Shown: positions 16,601 through 26,462, counted from the stretch's first letter. The stretch is 64,000 nt of DNA from Alkalibacillus flavidus (GCF_040545925.1 NZ_JBEPMX010000003.1:154309-218308), one strand, 5' to 3'. The notes: generated from the letters alone by a model not told the origin. Made by a program: numbers and translations.

Positions 16601-17338
16601 TTATTGCGCTGTCACGCCGCCGTCGACGATTAAACTAGCACCTGTCATGAAGGAAGAATCATCGCTTGCTAAGAATAAGACAGATTTCGCAATTTCGTCT
16701 GGCTGACCTAAACGTTTAACTGGCGTCGCTTCAGCTAACGCTTCTTTACTTTCTGGCGGTAAGATTGGCGTATCCACGAAACCTGGGCAAAGGGCGTTAA
16801 TGCGGATGTTTTCTTCAGCGTATTCCACACCTAGTGAACGCGTCAGGTTAACCACACCACCTTTAGCCGCGTTATAAGCAGCTGTTTGCGGAGCGCCTAC
16901 GTGACCGTACATAGATGCCGTATTGACGATGGTACCGCCACCTGATTCACGCATTTTACGAATCGCTTCACGCGCTACTAAAAAGACGCCATCTAAATCC
17001 ACGCCAACTGTCTTGCGCCAATCATCGTACTCTAAATCATGCGTTGGACCTTGTGAACCAATACCTGCATTGTTAAAGACGATATCAATTTGACCAAATG
17101 TTTTCGCTGCATCATCAAATGCCGACACAACATCATCTTCTTTCGTCGTATTCACACGATGAAATGCTGCTTCAGTACCGTTTCCTTTAAGCTCATCGAC
17201 CACTGCTTGACCTTTCTCTTCATCCAAGTCAGCAATCACTACTTTGGCGCCTTCTTTCGCAAATAAACGAGCTGTTTCAGCACCAATTCCTGATGCACCA
17301 CCTGTAATCAACGCAACCTTGTCTTGTAATTTAGCCAT
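16601..17338 (-). CDS. Short-chain dehydrogenase/reductase (SDR)
   Basis: The 245-aa NAD(P)-dependent oxidoreductase of the classical SDR family has the cofactor motif TGGASGIG, the NNAG strand, and the catalytic Ser and YNAAK motif (AAYNAAKGG). It resembles glucose 1-dehydrogenase or 3-oxoacyl reductase-like members, but the substrate cannot be told. ATG at 17338 follows AAGGAGG; an upstream GTG/ATG at 17383 lacks one. Confidence 0.9.
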   Translation of the reverse strand: MAKLQDKVALITGGASGIGAETARLFAKEGAKVVIADLDEEKGQAVVDELKGNGTEAAFHRVNTTKEDDVVSAFDDAAKTFGQIDIVFNNAGIGSQGPTHDLEYDDWRKTVGVDLDGVFLVAREAIRKMRESGGGTIVNTASMYGHVGAPQTAAYNAAKGGVVNLTRSLGVEYAEENIRINALCPGFVDTPILPPESKEALAEATPVKRLGQPDEIAKSVLFLASDDSSFMTGASLIVDGGVTAQ

Positions 17339-17513
17339 AGACGATTCCTCCTTAGTCGAATCTTTCAAAGAAGTGATCAACACCTCTTACACTTTAAGTA
17401 TATCAAATGCATCTAGTTCGACAATCATTATTACCTAGTTATTCGTCCATGATATAGACACTTTGGCCTAATTTGTCTAAATAGGTAGAAAAATTCGCAT
17501 CGAAGTTAACCAT

Positions 17514-17882
17514 CTATCGCCAAAATTTATCATAATCTTTCTTATCTTCAATATTGAATGCTATGATTCTCTCTAATAAGGCGTAATCTATGGGCTCTTT
17601 CCATTTAATCTTAATCAGCTGTTTCGTCGTCTCGTAACCCGATTCTTTTATCTCTCCTAAAAATCGCTCCAACACCTCACGCTCCGGCGCAACCGACATA
17701 TGATGCTTCGCCATGCTAAACGCGATAATAAATGTGCCATGATCTTGAAACATCGGTTGATTCCATTTAATGACTGGTTCAAGTTGCGGGAATGTGTCCT
17801 GAACCCAACCGAACAATGTTTCCATGCGCTCACGTTGGTCTCGGTTATCAACCTTTGTTAAATATTCCTTGAAAACTTCCAT
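17514..17882 (-). CDS. YdhG/DUF1801-type frataxin-like protein
   Basis: The 122-aa protein starts MEVFKEYLTKVDNRDQRERM and has the DUF1801/YdhG core (PVIKWNQPMF, FSMAKHHMSVAPE). In Bacillus subtilis the relative YdhG (Fra) acts as a frataxin-like iron chaperone for Fe-S and haem assembly; whether this one does is inference. ATG at 17882 has AGGTGA upstream; a GTG at 17900 is possible. Confidence 0.8.
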   Translation of the reverse strand: MEVFKEYLTKVDNRDQRERMETLFGWVQDTFPQLEPVIKWNQPMFQDHGTFIIAFSMAKHHMSVAPEREVLERFLGEIKESGYETTKQLIKIKWKEPIDYALLERIIAFNIEDKKDYDKFWR

Positions 17883-17957
17883 GAACGTCACCTTTTCCAC
17901 GACTCATTTTTTAACACTTAATTAGAACCGATTCTTTTAGTCATATACTATAAAACA

Positions 17958-18800
17958 TTAACGCGTCTTCCACAACCTCATACCAATGACAACCATGACT
18001 GAACCAACCAGCATCGTCCCAAACGGATATAAAAATGGGTAAAACAAAGTCGGATACATGTGTAACACATTAGAACGATAGCCTAATGACATTGGCAAGA
18101 CTGTCGCTTGATTAATCATGTCACCGTGATAAGCTGGATTATCTAGCTCGTCGCGTGTAAAAATTTCCGTCTCAACATCACCATTTGCGTTTACCGTGAT
18201 TGCTTTCCACGAATATTCTTCTTCTGCGACTGTTCTTGGGTGGCCAAATAAACGCTGAATGATAACGAGTGATTCTTCATCTGTCGCACGTTCAGTCATC
18301 TTTAACATACCAATGTAGCCATGATATCGATTGTTATCTAAATACGTCGGTCGGATTTCTAGCTCTGACGAACCGGCGTAATTGTGACCATTGATCATAA
18401 CATCAACTTGCGCCTTTTCCCGTACATCAGCACGACTCACATCATGAAATGTATCCCGAATCGTGACATCTGTTTCATAAAATGACACGGTTCGGGATAA
18501 CTGGTTTGCCTCACCATCATTCACGTGGTTCATGAATCCGTCGTAACTGTTAACACGCTCACCATTTATGACTACCGCACGACTCATATTCGCAAACGGA
18601 GTCATCTGGCCATCTTGTAAATACAACATATCGTGAAATGCATCGGTCGTTTGATCAACAGGGTGATAAACTGTTTCGATCGTGTACTTGGCATTCACTT
18701 GTTGCTGTAACCATACTTCCTGCCCCATTAAATATAATGGCTGAATGGATACAGCGCTCAACACAGCACCTATCACTAGTACGATTATCGCTTTTTTCAA
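17958..18800 (-). CDS. Bitopic/polytopic membrane protein of unknown function
   Basis: The 280-aa product has one N-terminal hydrophobic helix (residues 4-24), a soluble extracytoplasmic-type domain of about 210 residues, and a C-terminal helix near 255-275 (FGTMLVGSVMVVIGM). The start is TTG at 18800, preceded by AAAGGGTGAG at 5 nt. It lies 21 nt downstream of the GPP34 gene and is probably co-transcribed. I do not recognise the family; the overall design recalls DUF3068-like proteins. Confidence 0.65.
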   Translation of the reverse strand: MKKAIIVLVIGAVLSAVSIQPLYLMGQEVWLQQQVNAKYTIETVYHPVDQTTDAFHDMLYLQDGQMTPFANMSRAVVINGERVNSYDGFMNHVNDGEANQLSRTVSFYETDVTIRDTFHDVSRADVREKAQVDVMINGHNYAGSSELEIRPTYLDNNRYHGYIGMLKMTERATDEESLVIIQRLFGHPRTVAEEEYSWKAITVNANGDVETEIFTRDELDNPAYHGDMINQATVLPMSLGYRSNVLHMYPTLFYPFLYPFGTMLVGSVMVVIGMRLWKTR

Positions 18801-18821
18801 TTCTACTCACCCTTTAACCTA

Positions 18822-19667
18822 TTACGACGACGCACTACTTGCTGCAACTGCCCCTGCTGTAGCCCCCATAACAGCGGCTTCAACCGCTTGCGCCGCTTCT
18901 GATACCGACTTCGCCAATGCGTCACTTTCCATAATCGTTTTAATCCGTTTCTTCGCTTCTTTTCGTTCATCACGCGAAAATAGTTTCGGTGTTAGCTGAC
19001 ACGTATTGAGTAGTCCAAGCAACATTAACCTTCGATGATCTTCGATGTCATCAATATTTTCTGTAAAAACAGCTTCACGCACATCTTTTTTTAAGCTCAT
19101 GACGTCTTCAATTTGTACAATCGGGTATTGTCGTACTTTTATTAAACCTAACCAACGATAACTATCATCTTGAAGAACACCGTCCGTTACTAACTTTGAT
19201 GATACTTGGTCTAACAATAGGTTGCCCCCAAGCTTTTGCACCCAATATTTCGCTTTCCGTTCTTTGCCTGCATGAGCGATTTGTCTAAGCGCGGTATCTA
19301 GATAGTCAACACCCGTCGGTTCTGAGTCGATAACGGTCAATTTAGATTTCTTTCCGAGCTTCACCTTTTCACGTAAGGCTAATTCCATTAACACCGATCC
19401 AGCAAGGCCTAAGTTAACACGCGAGGCAATCGACATTGGAACCGTTCCCTTTTCAGCTTTTGTCGCTAATAACCTTAATCGTTCCGGTAAAAGCATGCCA
19501 CCACTCCTTTGGTATGTCGAGCCCTTTTCACCCGCTACTTGATTATCACCTGCGAACCCAGGATGCTTTCGACCAATCCAATCATCCTTATCTAACCTAA
19601 ATTCGTCACTCAAGTCAATATCCACTTCTTCGTCATCCACTTTCTTTTGATTACGGTTTTTTTCCAT
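18822..19667 (-). CDS. GPP34 (GOLPH3/Vps74-like) family protein
   Basis: The 281-aa protein matches the GPP34 fold: LLPERLRLLATKAEKG, SRVNLGLAGSVLMELALREK, the PTGVDYLDTALRQI region, and a helical C-terminus. In eukaryotes these proteins bind phosphatidylinositol 4-phosphate at the Golgi; bacterial members are of unknown role, some lying near membrane or secondary-metabolite genes. A charged N-terminal extension of about 55 residues and an Ala/Ser-rich tail frame the domain. GGGGGTGG precedes the ATG. It is followed by a membrane-anchored unknown gene in the same operon. Confidence 0.75.
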   Translation of the reverse strand: MEKNRNQKKVDDEEVDIDLSDEFRLDKDDWIGRKHPGFAGDNQVAGEKGSTYQRSGGMLLPERLRLLATKAEKGTVPMSIASRVNLGLAGSVLMELALREKVKLGKKSKLTVIDSEPTGVDYLDTALRQIAHAGKERKAKYWVQKLGGNLLLDQVSSKLVTDGVLQDDSYRWLGLIKVRQYPIVQIEDVMSLKKDVREAVFTENIDDIEDHRRLMLLGLLNTCQLTPKLFSRDERKEAKKRIKTIMESDALAKSVSEAAQAVEAAVMGATAGAVAASSASS

Positions 19668-19843
19668 CTAGACCACCCCCCATTTTCGAACTATTCTTAT
19701 ATCTTTATACTATCACAAATTGGAAATAAACTTAACTGTTTATAGAAAATGGTGTATTGTGTCGAAACATTTCCCGGGAAATATGGACGTGATTCATTTC
19801 CGAATTTTACTTGTCACACAATTATCACGACTTTCTGCCCTGA

Positions 19844-19871
19844 ACTTATATACCTGCATGGGTATATAAGT
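19844..19871 (+). promoter_or_regulatory. CsoR/CstR-like operator dyad before the CoA-disulfide reductase gene
   Basis: Perfect 11-bp arms ACTTATATACC and GGTATATAAGT surround TGCATG. The TACC..GGTA core resembles operators of the CsoR family, whose CstR branch senses persulfides and controls CoA-disulfide reductase/rhodanese genes in Firmicutes. The regulator gene is not in the window. Confidence 0.6.
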
Positions 19872-19910
19872 TACGCTAAAGGTATCAACACAAATCAAGG
19901 AGGATGCTCA

Positions 19911-21560
19911 ATGTCTAACAAAATTGTTATTGTAGGTGGCGTCGCAGGTGGCGCAACAGCTGCTGCTCGTTTAAGACGTTTGGATGAAGAGAGTGAAATT
20001 ATTGTGTTCGAGCGAGGCGAATACATTTCATTCGCTAATTGTGGTTTGCCTTATTACATCGGGGAAACAATACAAGACCGTGACAACCTACTCGTTCAAA
20101 CCGTTGAAGGCATGTCACAACGTTATCAATTGGATATTCGCAACCAAACAGAAGTCACGTCTATTGACCGAACGAACCAAATGATATCAGCCAAACATAT
20201 GGTAACAGGTGAGGTTACAGAAGAGTCATATGACTATCTCATCTTATCGCCAGGTGCTAAACCAATCGTACCGCCTATTCCAGGCATTGAGGACGCGAAC
20301 ATCTTCACCTTAAGAAATATTCCAGACACAGATCGCATAAAAGGATTTGTCGATCATAACCAACCATCCAAAGCCGTAGTCATTGGCGGCGGCTTCATCG
20401 GACTTGAAATGGCAGAAAACTTAGTCGACCGTGGCATTGATGTCACAGTTCTCGAGAAAGCATCTCAAGTAATGGGACCAATTGACCCTGAAATGGCCGC
20501 CGTCGTTCACCAAGAATTACGCGATAAAGGGATTAACCTTGTCCTTGAAAATGGCGTACAACAATTTGAACAAAACGGCCAAACCATTATTTTAGAAGAT
20601 AGCGAAAAAATCACGACTGATATGGTCATTCTATCAATTGGCGTACGCCCGGAAAGCAATCTTGCATCCGAAGCTGGTTTATCAGTCGGCGAGCGCGGTG
20701 GCATTATCGTAAACGATCAATTACAAACAAGCGATGAACACATTTACGCCTTAGGGGATGCCGTCGAAGTCAAAGATTATTCAACCGGCCAGCCGATTAT
20801 GGTGCCACTCGCATGGCCTGCTAACCGACAAGGTCGGATTGTCGCAAATAATATTTACGGCAAAAACGAAACGTATCCCGGTACACTCGGCACGTCCATC
20901 GTGAAAGTATTTGATTACACCGTTGCGGCAACAGGGCTTAACGAAAAACGTTTACAACACATGAATATGCCTTATCAAGCTGTGCACATTCACCCAGGAT
21001 CACACGCGGGTTACTATCCAGGTGCGACCCCACTTGTGATGAAGCTACTATTCAACCAAGAGGACGGTCATATCTACGGTGCTCAAATTGTCGGGCAAGA
21101 AGGTGTCGACAAACGAATTGACGTGCTAGCAACAGCGATCAAAGGTGGATTGACTGTGAAGGACTTACCAGACTTAGAATTGGCATACGCACCACCGTTC
21201 TCATCAGCCAAAGACCCGGTGAACATGCTAGGCTACGTCGCGACCAACATTATGGAAGGTGACATTGAAACAATCCAATGGCATGATGCTACTAACGTCA
21301 TTCGCCAAGGCGATTATTTAGTCGATGTTCGAGAGCCAGATGAAGTCGAACATGGCACCGTTCCTGGCGCGATTAATATTCCATTAGATGAACTGAGAGA
21401 TCGACTCGATGAGCTTCCGCAAGACCGCGTCATTCATACGATGTGCCAAGCGGGCTTACGCGGCTATCTAGCAACGAAAATTTTAACGAACCACGGATAT
21501 ACAGCACGTAATTTAGACGGCGGTTGGAAAACGTATTCGATCGCTTATAACTTATCATAA
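19911..21560 (+). CDS. CoA-disulfide reductase with C-terminal rhodanese domain
   Basis: This cytoplasmic FAD/NAD(P)H enzyme reduces CoA-disulfide or CoA-persulfide; the fused rhodanese domain handles sulfane sulfur. Of 549 aa, residues 1-450 are the reductase with FAD motif IVIVGGVAGGATAAARLRR and the active cysteine in SFANCGLPYYIGE. The last 95 residues are a rhodanese with active loop CQAGLRG. ATG at 19911 follows AAGGAGG; an in-frame upstream start at 19749 would read through the operator. The dyad at 19844-19871 suggests persulfide-responsive control. Confidence 0.93.
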   Translation: MSNKIVIVGGVAGGATAAARLRRLDEESEIIVFERGEYISFANCGLPYYIGETIQDRDNLLVQTVEGMSQRYQLDIRNQTEVTSIDRTNQMISAKHMVTGEVTEESYDYLILSPGAKPIVPPIPGIEDANIFTLRNIPDTDRIKGFVDHNQPSKAVVIGGGFIGLEMAENLVDRGIDVTVLEKASQVMGPIDPEMAAVVHQELRDKGINLVLENGVQQFEQNGQTIILEDSEKITTDMVILSIGVRPESNLASEAGLSVGERGGIIVNDQLQTSDEHIYALGDAVEVKDYSTGQPIMVPLAWPANRQGRIVANNIYGKNETYPGTLGTSIVKVFDYTVAATGLNEKRLQHMNMPYQAVHIHPGSHAGYYPGATPLVMKLLFNQEDGHIYGAQIVGQEGVDKRIDVLATAIKGGLTVKDLPDLELAYAPPFSSAKDPVNMLGYVATNIMEGDIETIQWHDATNVIRQGDYLVDVREPDEVEHGTVPGAINIPLDELRDRLDELPQDRVIHTMCQAGLRGYLATKILTNHGYTARNLDGGWKTYSIAYNLS

Positions 21561-21625
21561 ACACCTATCCCCCCAATCTTCTTCAAATTGTTTTGAGAAG
21601 GTCAGGGGATTTTTATTTAAAATCA

Positions 21626-21660
21626 CAAAAAAAGCCCAACCCCGTAGGATTGGACCTTTT
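21626..21660 (-). terminator. Terminator of the WrbA-like gene
   Basis: In the minus-strand transcript GGTCCAA pairs with TTGGGCT (with wobble pairs) followed by a run of seven U. Confidence 0.7.
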
Positions 21661-21676
21661 CTCAACATCATATTGA

Positions 21677-22348
21677 TTATACGTTTTTTACGCCTTCTGC
21701 AATAGAAACAGTACGTTTCGCTTGGTGCTTCACAGCCGCTTCAGCATCTTCTTGAATGTTACCGTCTTGATCGACTGTTACGCTTGTGCCGTACGGGTTA
21801 CCGCCAGCAGCAAAGATTGAGCCGTCTGAATAACCAGGTGCTGCAATGATCGCGCCCCAATGCATCATAGATGTGTATAGGGATAAGATTGTTGCTTCTT
21901 GACCACCATGAGGGTTTTGCGCTGAGCTCATACCACTGACGACTTTGTTAACTGTCTTGCCGCTAGCCCAAAGCGCACCTTGTGTATCTAAGAATTGTTT
22001 CATTTGTGAAGGTAAGTTACCGAAACGTGTTGGTGTACTGAAGATAATCGCATCAGCCCACTCAATATCGTCTGATGTCGCAACTGGGACATCTGATGTT
22101 GCATCAACTGTTGCTTTCCATGCTTCGTTTTCTTCAATCACAGATTGTGGTGCAAGCTCTTCTACTTTAAGAATTTTAACTTCTGCACCTTGTTCTTCTG
22201 CGCCTTCTTTCGCCCATTTCGCTAATTGATAGTTAGTACCACTCATGCTGTAAAATACGATCGCTAATTTGACGTTAGACATAGTATCATTCTCCTTTGT
22301 TTCTTCTTTTGTTTTATTGTTTCCAAATAATCGGTCTAGCAATCCCAT
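21677..22348 (-). CDS. WrbA-type NAD(P)H:quinone oxidoreductase (flavodoxin fold)
   Basis: The protein is a WrbA-family FMN enzyme that reduces quinones by two electrons, protecting from oxidative stress. It has the FMN phosphate loop YSMSGTNYQLA, STPTRFGNLPSQMKQFLDTQ, and the HGGQEAT segment of WrbA. Two in-frame starts each have a ribosome site: ATG at 22348 (AAGGTGA), giving 223 aa with a short amphipathic extension MGLLDRLFGN, and ATG at 22282 (AAAGGAGA), giving the canonical 201 aa. Both could be used. Confidence 0.9.
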   Translation of the reverse strand: MGLLDRLFGNNKTKEETKENDTMSNVKLAIVFYSMSGTNYQLAKWAKEGAEEQGAEVKILKVEELAPQSVIEENEAWKATVDATSDVPVATSDDIEWADAIIFSTPTRFGNLPSQMKQFLDTQGALWASGKTVNKVVSGMSSAQNPHGGQEATILSLYTSMMHWGAIIAAPGYSDGSIFAAGGNPYGTSVTVDQDGNIQEDAEAAVKHQAKRTVSIAEGVKNV

Positions 22349-22571
22349 ACCTTCACCTTCTTTCTTAACACAAATACCATCTTAACAATTTCATTATCTT
22401 AAATTCAAGATATATGCTTTGATTTTCAGGAAATAAGTAACAATTATTTTTGTGTAACCTAAAGATAACAGTCTCCAGAGCGACTTCACCCCTCTTGAGG
22501 TCAATAAATTATGATAAACTGAAACTATAACCTTTTGCCCCGCGTCTATTGTCTAAAAGGAGTAGGTTGTG

Positions 22572-22961
22572 ATGGTTAAAAAAACCTTATCTGTTGTCTT
22601 ATTGTTATCAGTCGTCATGGTAGGCTGTAGCAATCAAACAGTATCAGAAGAGACAGTGATTGATAATCTAACGCCTGAAGAGATTTTAGCAGAGAATGAA
22701 AATGCGGACATTTTTATGTTGGACGATATTGTATATAGTAACGCGGAAAATATTGAATGGGTTAATGAAGAAGACTTAACTTTAGGCGATGAAATTGGCG
22801 AGATTAAAGTACAGACTAACGATCGTGCTGATTTTGATAATTACACTGCTACTCAATTAGACGTTGGCACTAAAATCTATGAGACGGTAGAAAAAAGCGA
22901 TATCTATATCGCGAAGGTCGGTCATAAACAAATCAGGTATTTAGGATTAAGAGAAGGTTAA
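22572..22961 (+). CDS. Small acidic lipoprotein of unknown function
   Basis: A 129-aa product with a classic lipoprotein signal (KKTLSVVLLLSVVMVGC, Cys near residue 20) and an acidic mature part of about 110 residues. It is predicted to be anchored to the outside of the membrane. No family recognised. AAAGGAG lies 9 nt before the ATG; a GTG at 22569 is an adjacent alternative. Confidence 0.7.
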   Translation: MVKKTLSVVLLLSVVMVGCSNQTVSEETVIDNLTPEEILAENENADIFMLDDIVYSNAENIEWVNEEDLTLGDEIGEIKVQTNDRADFDNYTATQLDVGTKIYETVEKSDIYIAKVGHKQIRYLGLREG

Positions 22962-22999
22962 TCCTGTCATATTGCTTCAGTGGTCGACATTATACAAAC

Positions 23000-23043
23000 G
23001 AAACCTGAATGATATGTCCTAGCAGGAAATCATTCAGGTTTAT
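23000..23043. terminator. Hairpin after the lipoprotein gene
   Basis: AAACCTGAATGAT pairs with ATCATTCAGGTTT across a loop of about 15 nt and is followed by TATTT. Probable terminator. Confidence 0.65.
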
Positions 23044-23128
23044 TTCTACATAATAATGCATCAAGAAAGATCCATTTAACTACTTTTACCATGTTACACC
23101 GTTCTTATTTTATCATCATAACCCAACC

Positions 23129-24451
23129 CTACGTTAAATGCGGTGACAGGTCTTCATCACAGACATCGGCTATTTTATGGCATGTTTCGTAAAACCGTTC
23201 ATAGTCGAGCTGATGCATTTCATCTATATCGGTCGATTCGATGACATAGGTTGCGAATGCCCACGTATCTTGCTTAATATGTTCCTCATTCGTGATCGCA
23301 ATGCGGTAAAGCGCTTGAAGCATCGCATCCATGACAGTTAAATCTTTTTTACCATACAAACGAATCTGATAAAAGCTCTTGTACAAGTAATCCTCGAATT
23401 TTTTCGGCTCCATCATAAATCTGAGCTCGCCGTCTTGATCGGCATAGTAACGAATCGGCTGATGAACAGAGGCAAGCTCTGACAATAACGACCCGATTCG
23501 ATTAATACAGTTTACGGCCGTATGAGGATCATTAATACTTGGTGATATCGACTTCACCGCTATTTCGACCAGTTTTTGGACCGAAAACTCGATATCTTGA
23601 ACGTCTGTCCGTTCATTTCCGACTAAAATATAGCGGGTACACGCTTCAACGGACTCGTCCGCTTCTTCTCCATCCTTCTTCCAATAATAAAAGGCTGGTG
23701 CACCCTTTTGGACATAGTCACCGACTTGATGCACCGACGACAGTAACAGTTTATGTTGTTTAGCGAACTGTAACAGCCCTTCGATTTCGACACCTTGTAA
23801 ATAACCTGATTCATTCGCTTTTACGACATGAGGGGTATTTTGTTTCCATGCATTAATCTCATCCTCATCCCATTCCGTCGCTTCAGTATAATCTTTTTCA
23901 CGAAAGGTGTTTTGAATAAGCTTAGACGCATCCGTGCGAATTTGGCCGATCAAATTATTCACCTGTAAAAAACGTGACGAATGGTGAATGAATAAAATAA
24001 AGAATCCAAGCGAAATAATCGCGATCAACACCGTCGAAAACGGTCCGACAAGCCCTTTAGGCCCATCCGTTCCCAGTACTAATAGGTTGATTAATGTATA
24101 AATAAAACCGAACGAAAAGAAGCCTAATACGTGTTGAGTGACGCGACTTTTCATAAAATCTTGTAACGTTCGTGGTGAAAATTGTGTTGAATACGTTGTT
24201 AAGACGACCATAATCGTTGAGAAACTGATCGTAATCATCGTTAAAATCGCCGTGATGAGTGAACTGTATAAACTCGACGCTGTACTACTACTGACAAATA
24301 AACCCGATGGAATAACATCTTTAATCATCGGAATCAAAAAGGTATCAATGATATTAGAACAACTCACGGCAATCAGCGCCAACAAACTATAAATGGTCGG
24401 TAGAAACCAAAAACTATCGCGCATATTCACCCACATTCGCATCGTATTCAT
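23129..24451 (-). CDS. DUF2254 membrane protein
   Basis: The 440-aa protein has four N-terminal membrane helices (residues about 15-155) followed by a large cytoplasmic region. It matches DUF2254: FSTIMVVLTTYSTQFSPRTLQ and the later SISPSINDPHTAVNCI block, which is the most conserved part of the family. Function unknown. GGAGAG precedes the ATG at 24451. Confidence 0.85.
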   Translation of the reverse strand: MNTMRMWVNMRDSFWFLPTIYSLLALIAVSCSNIIDTFLIPMIKDVIPSGLFVSSSTASSLYSSLITAILTMITISFSTIMVVLTTYSTQFSPRTLQDFMKSRVTQHVLGFFSFGFIYTLINLLVLGTDGPKGLVGPFSTVLIAIISLGFFILFIHHSSRFLQVNNLIGQIRTDASKLIQNTFREKDYTEATEWDEDEINAWKQNTPHVVKANESGYLQGVEIEGLLQFAKQHKLLLSSVHQVGDYVQKGAPAFYYWKKDGEEADESVEACTRYILVGNERTDVQDIEFSVQKLVEIAVKSISPSINDPHTAVNCINRIGSLLSELASVHQPIRYYADQDGELRFMMEPKKFEDYLYKSFYQIRLYGKKDLTVMDAMLQALYRIAITNEEHIKQDTWAFATYVIESTDIDEMHQLDYERFYETCHKIADVCDEDLSPHLT

Positions 24452-24515
24452 AACTATCTCTCCTATTGGTTATTTTGATGTTATTATACAGCCTCAGCCA
24501 TGTGAATTGCATCAA

Positions 24516-25388
24516 TTATCCATCCGACTGCTTCAAACTAAGCAACGAAATCGTCACTAGAATCAATGCCATACCAAGAACTTGGATGAGGCTTAAATGG
24601 TCACCTAGAAGAACAACGCCGAATAACGACGCGACGACAGGCTCTAACATGGCCACCATGGACGCGGTCGTTGGAGTCGTCATTCTTAGGCCAACTAAAT
24701 ACAAGATAAAGGATACACCAGCACCCAAGATGCCTAATAATATAAACCACCATACATCACTTGACGATACCACTTCAGCAGCTTCTTCATGATCAACAAA
24801 GAAGAAAAGAATAAAACAAAATGAGAGGAAAGCGAAAGTTAAAATGAGCGGCGATTTCCCGAAGGACGCGGCATTTTTAAACCCGAAAATAAACAACGCA
24901 TAGGAGATACCTGAGGCAAGCCCGGCTAAGACACCGAGTAGACTCACAGAAATCGCACCAGGTTTGTAAGCACCTGTTAGAAGAGCTATCCCGGCGAGGA
25001 CCAAGGCAATACAACCCCACTTAAACCATGTGGACTGTTCTAATTTGAATAAAAAGGACACTAACAATACGAAGATAGGCGCGGTGTACATTAACGTCGC
25101 ACCAACCGCTATACTCGAAGCTTGAATACTGAAGAAATAAAACGTGAAGTTACCTGCCACACCAATACCCGCTAAAAAGGACCAAACAAAGAAACGACGT
25201 GAGATGATCCAATTACGTTTGATGAAAAACAGTAACCATACGAGGAAAAAGGTAAGCCCTATCGCCCCTCGATAAAATGAAATGACAAGTGGACTCCACC
25301 CTTTAGACATTAATATATCAGCAATTCCGCCTGTTACACCCCAACATATAGCGGCTAGCATCACTAACCCGACACCCGCAAATCGCAT
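24516..25388 (-). CDS. EamA/DMT-superfamily transporter
   Basis: A 290-aa membrane protein with ten predicted helices in two EamA repeats, starting MRFAGVGLVMLAAICWGVTG. Such proteins export metabolites or amino acids; the substrate is unknown. ATG at 25388 is favoured because TAGGAGGG lies just upstream; the ATG at 25406 precedes that site. Confidence 0.87.
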   Translation of the reverse strand: MRFAGVGLVMLAAICWGVTGGIADILMSKGWSPLVISFYRGAIGLTFFLVWLLFFIKRNWIISRRFFVWSFLAGIGVAGNFTFYFFSIQASSIAVGATLMYTAPIFVLLVSFLFKLEQSTWFKWGCIALVLAGIALLTGAYKPGAISVSLLGVLAGLASGISYALFIFGFKNAASFGKSPLILTFAFLSFCFILFFFVDHEEAAEVVSSSDVWWFILLGILGAGVSFILYLVGLRMTTPTTASMVAMLEPVVASLFGVVLLGDHLSLIQVLGMALILVTISLLSLKQSDG

Positions 25389-25540
25389 CGCTACCCTCCT
25401 AATCATTTATCGTGCTGAACCGTCTCCCACAACCTATTCACGACCAGCTCGTGTTATGAATTCGACATCCAGCTGCCAAACCTATTCCCACGATTAAGAG
25501 GCTATTAAACGAAAAAATTTTAAACGATTTAATTTTTTAT

Positions 25541-26211
25541 CTATCGGCGTCTCAACAGCTCCAAAGCTGCGATACAAATAAGCAACCATGCAAGGCCAAT
25601 CGCTAACCCTGCCACAATATCCGTGATATAATGCCCCCCAACAAACACTCGACTCAAGGCGACTAACAAAATCCATATCGCAAGAAATCCATTAATCCCC
25701 ACTTCCACCCTTTGCTTAATCGGCTAATCACGACCAAATATATCACAAAACCATAAAACGTGATTGCTCCCGTCGTATGACCACTCGGGAAACTAAACCC
25801 CGTGCCATCATAAGCCGCAATATCTTCAGGACGCTGCCGTTCGAAAAGCAGCTTGAGCCCTTTCGTCAAACCACTGACCCCAAGCATATTAATCACTAAA
25901 AACATCGCGACCCAATAGCTTTTATCCGATAACAATAGTAAATACACAACAACTAAAATCGTCGACACCATCAACCAGGGGACAGACCCCGTCTCAGTTA
26001 TATACCCCATCACTTGCGTTAACCACGGCGTATTAAACGACGCCACAAACTGATTCACTAGTGAATCAATCCGAAACGTTTCATCCTCCCACACATCATC
26101 TGCAAGCGAAAGAAGGATGTAAAACGAGACGAATAATGCGACTAATCTAATTAATATAAGGGCCAATGACATTTTCGATAGGTTTTGGAAGTCAGTCGAG
26201 TTGAAACGCAT
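25541..26211 (-). pseudogene. PAP2-family phosphatase with a 1-bp frameshift
   Basis: From ATG 26211 (AAGGAGG site) the first frame encodes PAP2 motif 1 and 2 (KGLKLLFERQRP, GFSFPSGHTTG) and then runs into a stop at 25663. The missing end lies in another frame: ILLVALSRVFVGGHYITDIV, which holds catalytic motif 3, up to a stop at 25541. The frames join if the GGGG run (plus strand CCCC 25697-25700) had one more G. With that base the gene would give about 223 aa, the normal size of a lipid phosphatase. It is either a real homopolymer deletion or a sequencing error. Confidence 0.85.
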
Positions 26212-26462
26212 CTAGGGGGCCTCCTTAGGAACTGTTGTGCTTACCGAACTTTATTTCTACGAATAATGTAGTAAGATACACAACCATTTTAATAGCGCGA
26301 TAAAATAATTAAACAAGTTACTTCATCAATTGTAAACCCTCATTCTTTACTTCTCATCACTTATGATAAGGCGCTACATGGCAATTAAAATCCGGAAAAG
26401 TTAAATGGATTAAACCCTAATATTATCAATTAGCTGTGAATAAAATAAAAAGTGGACAAATT

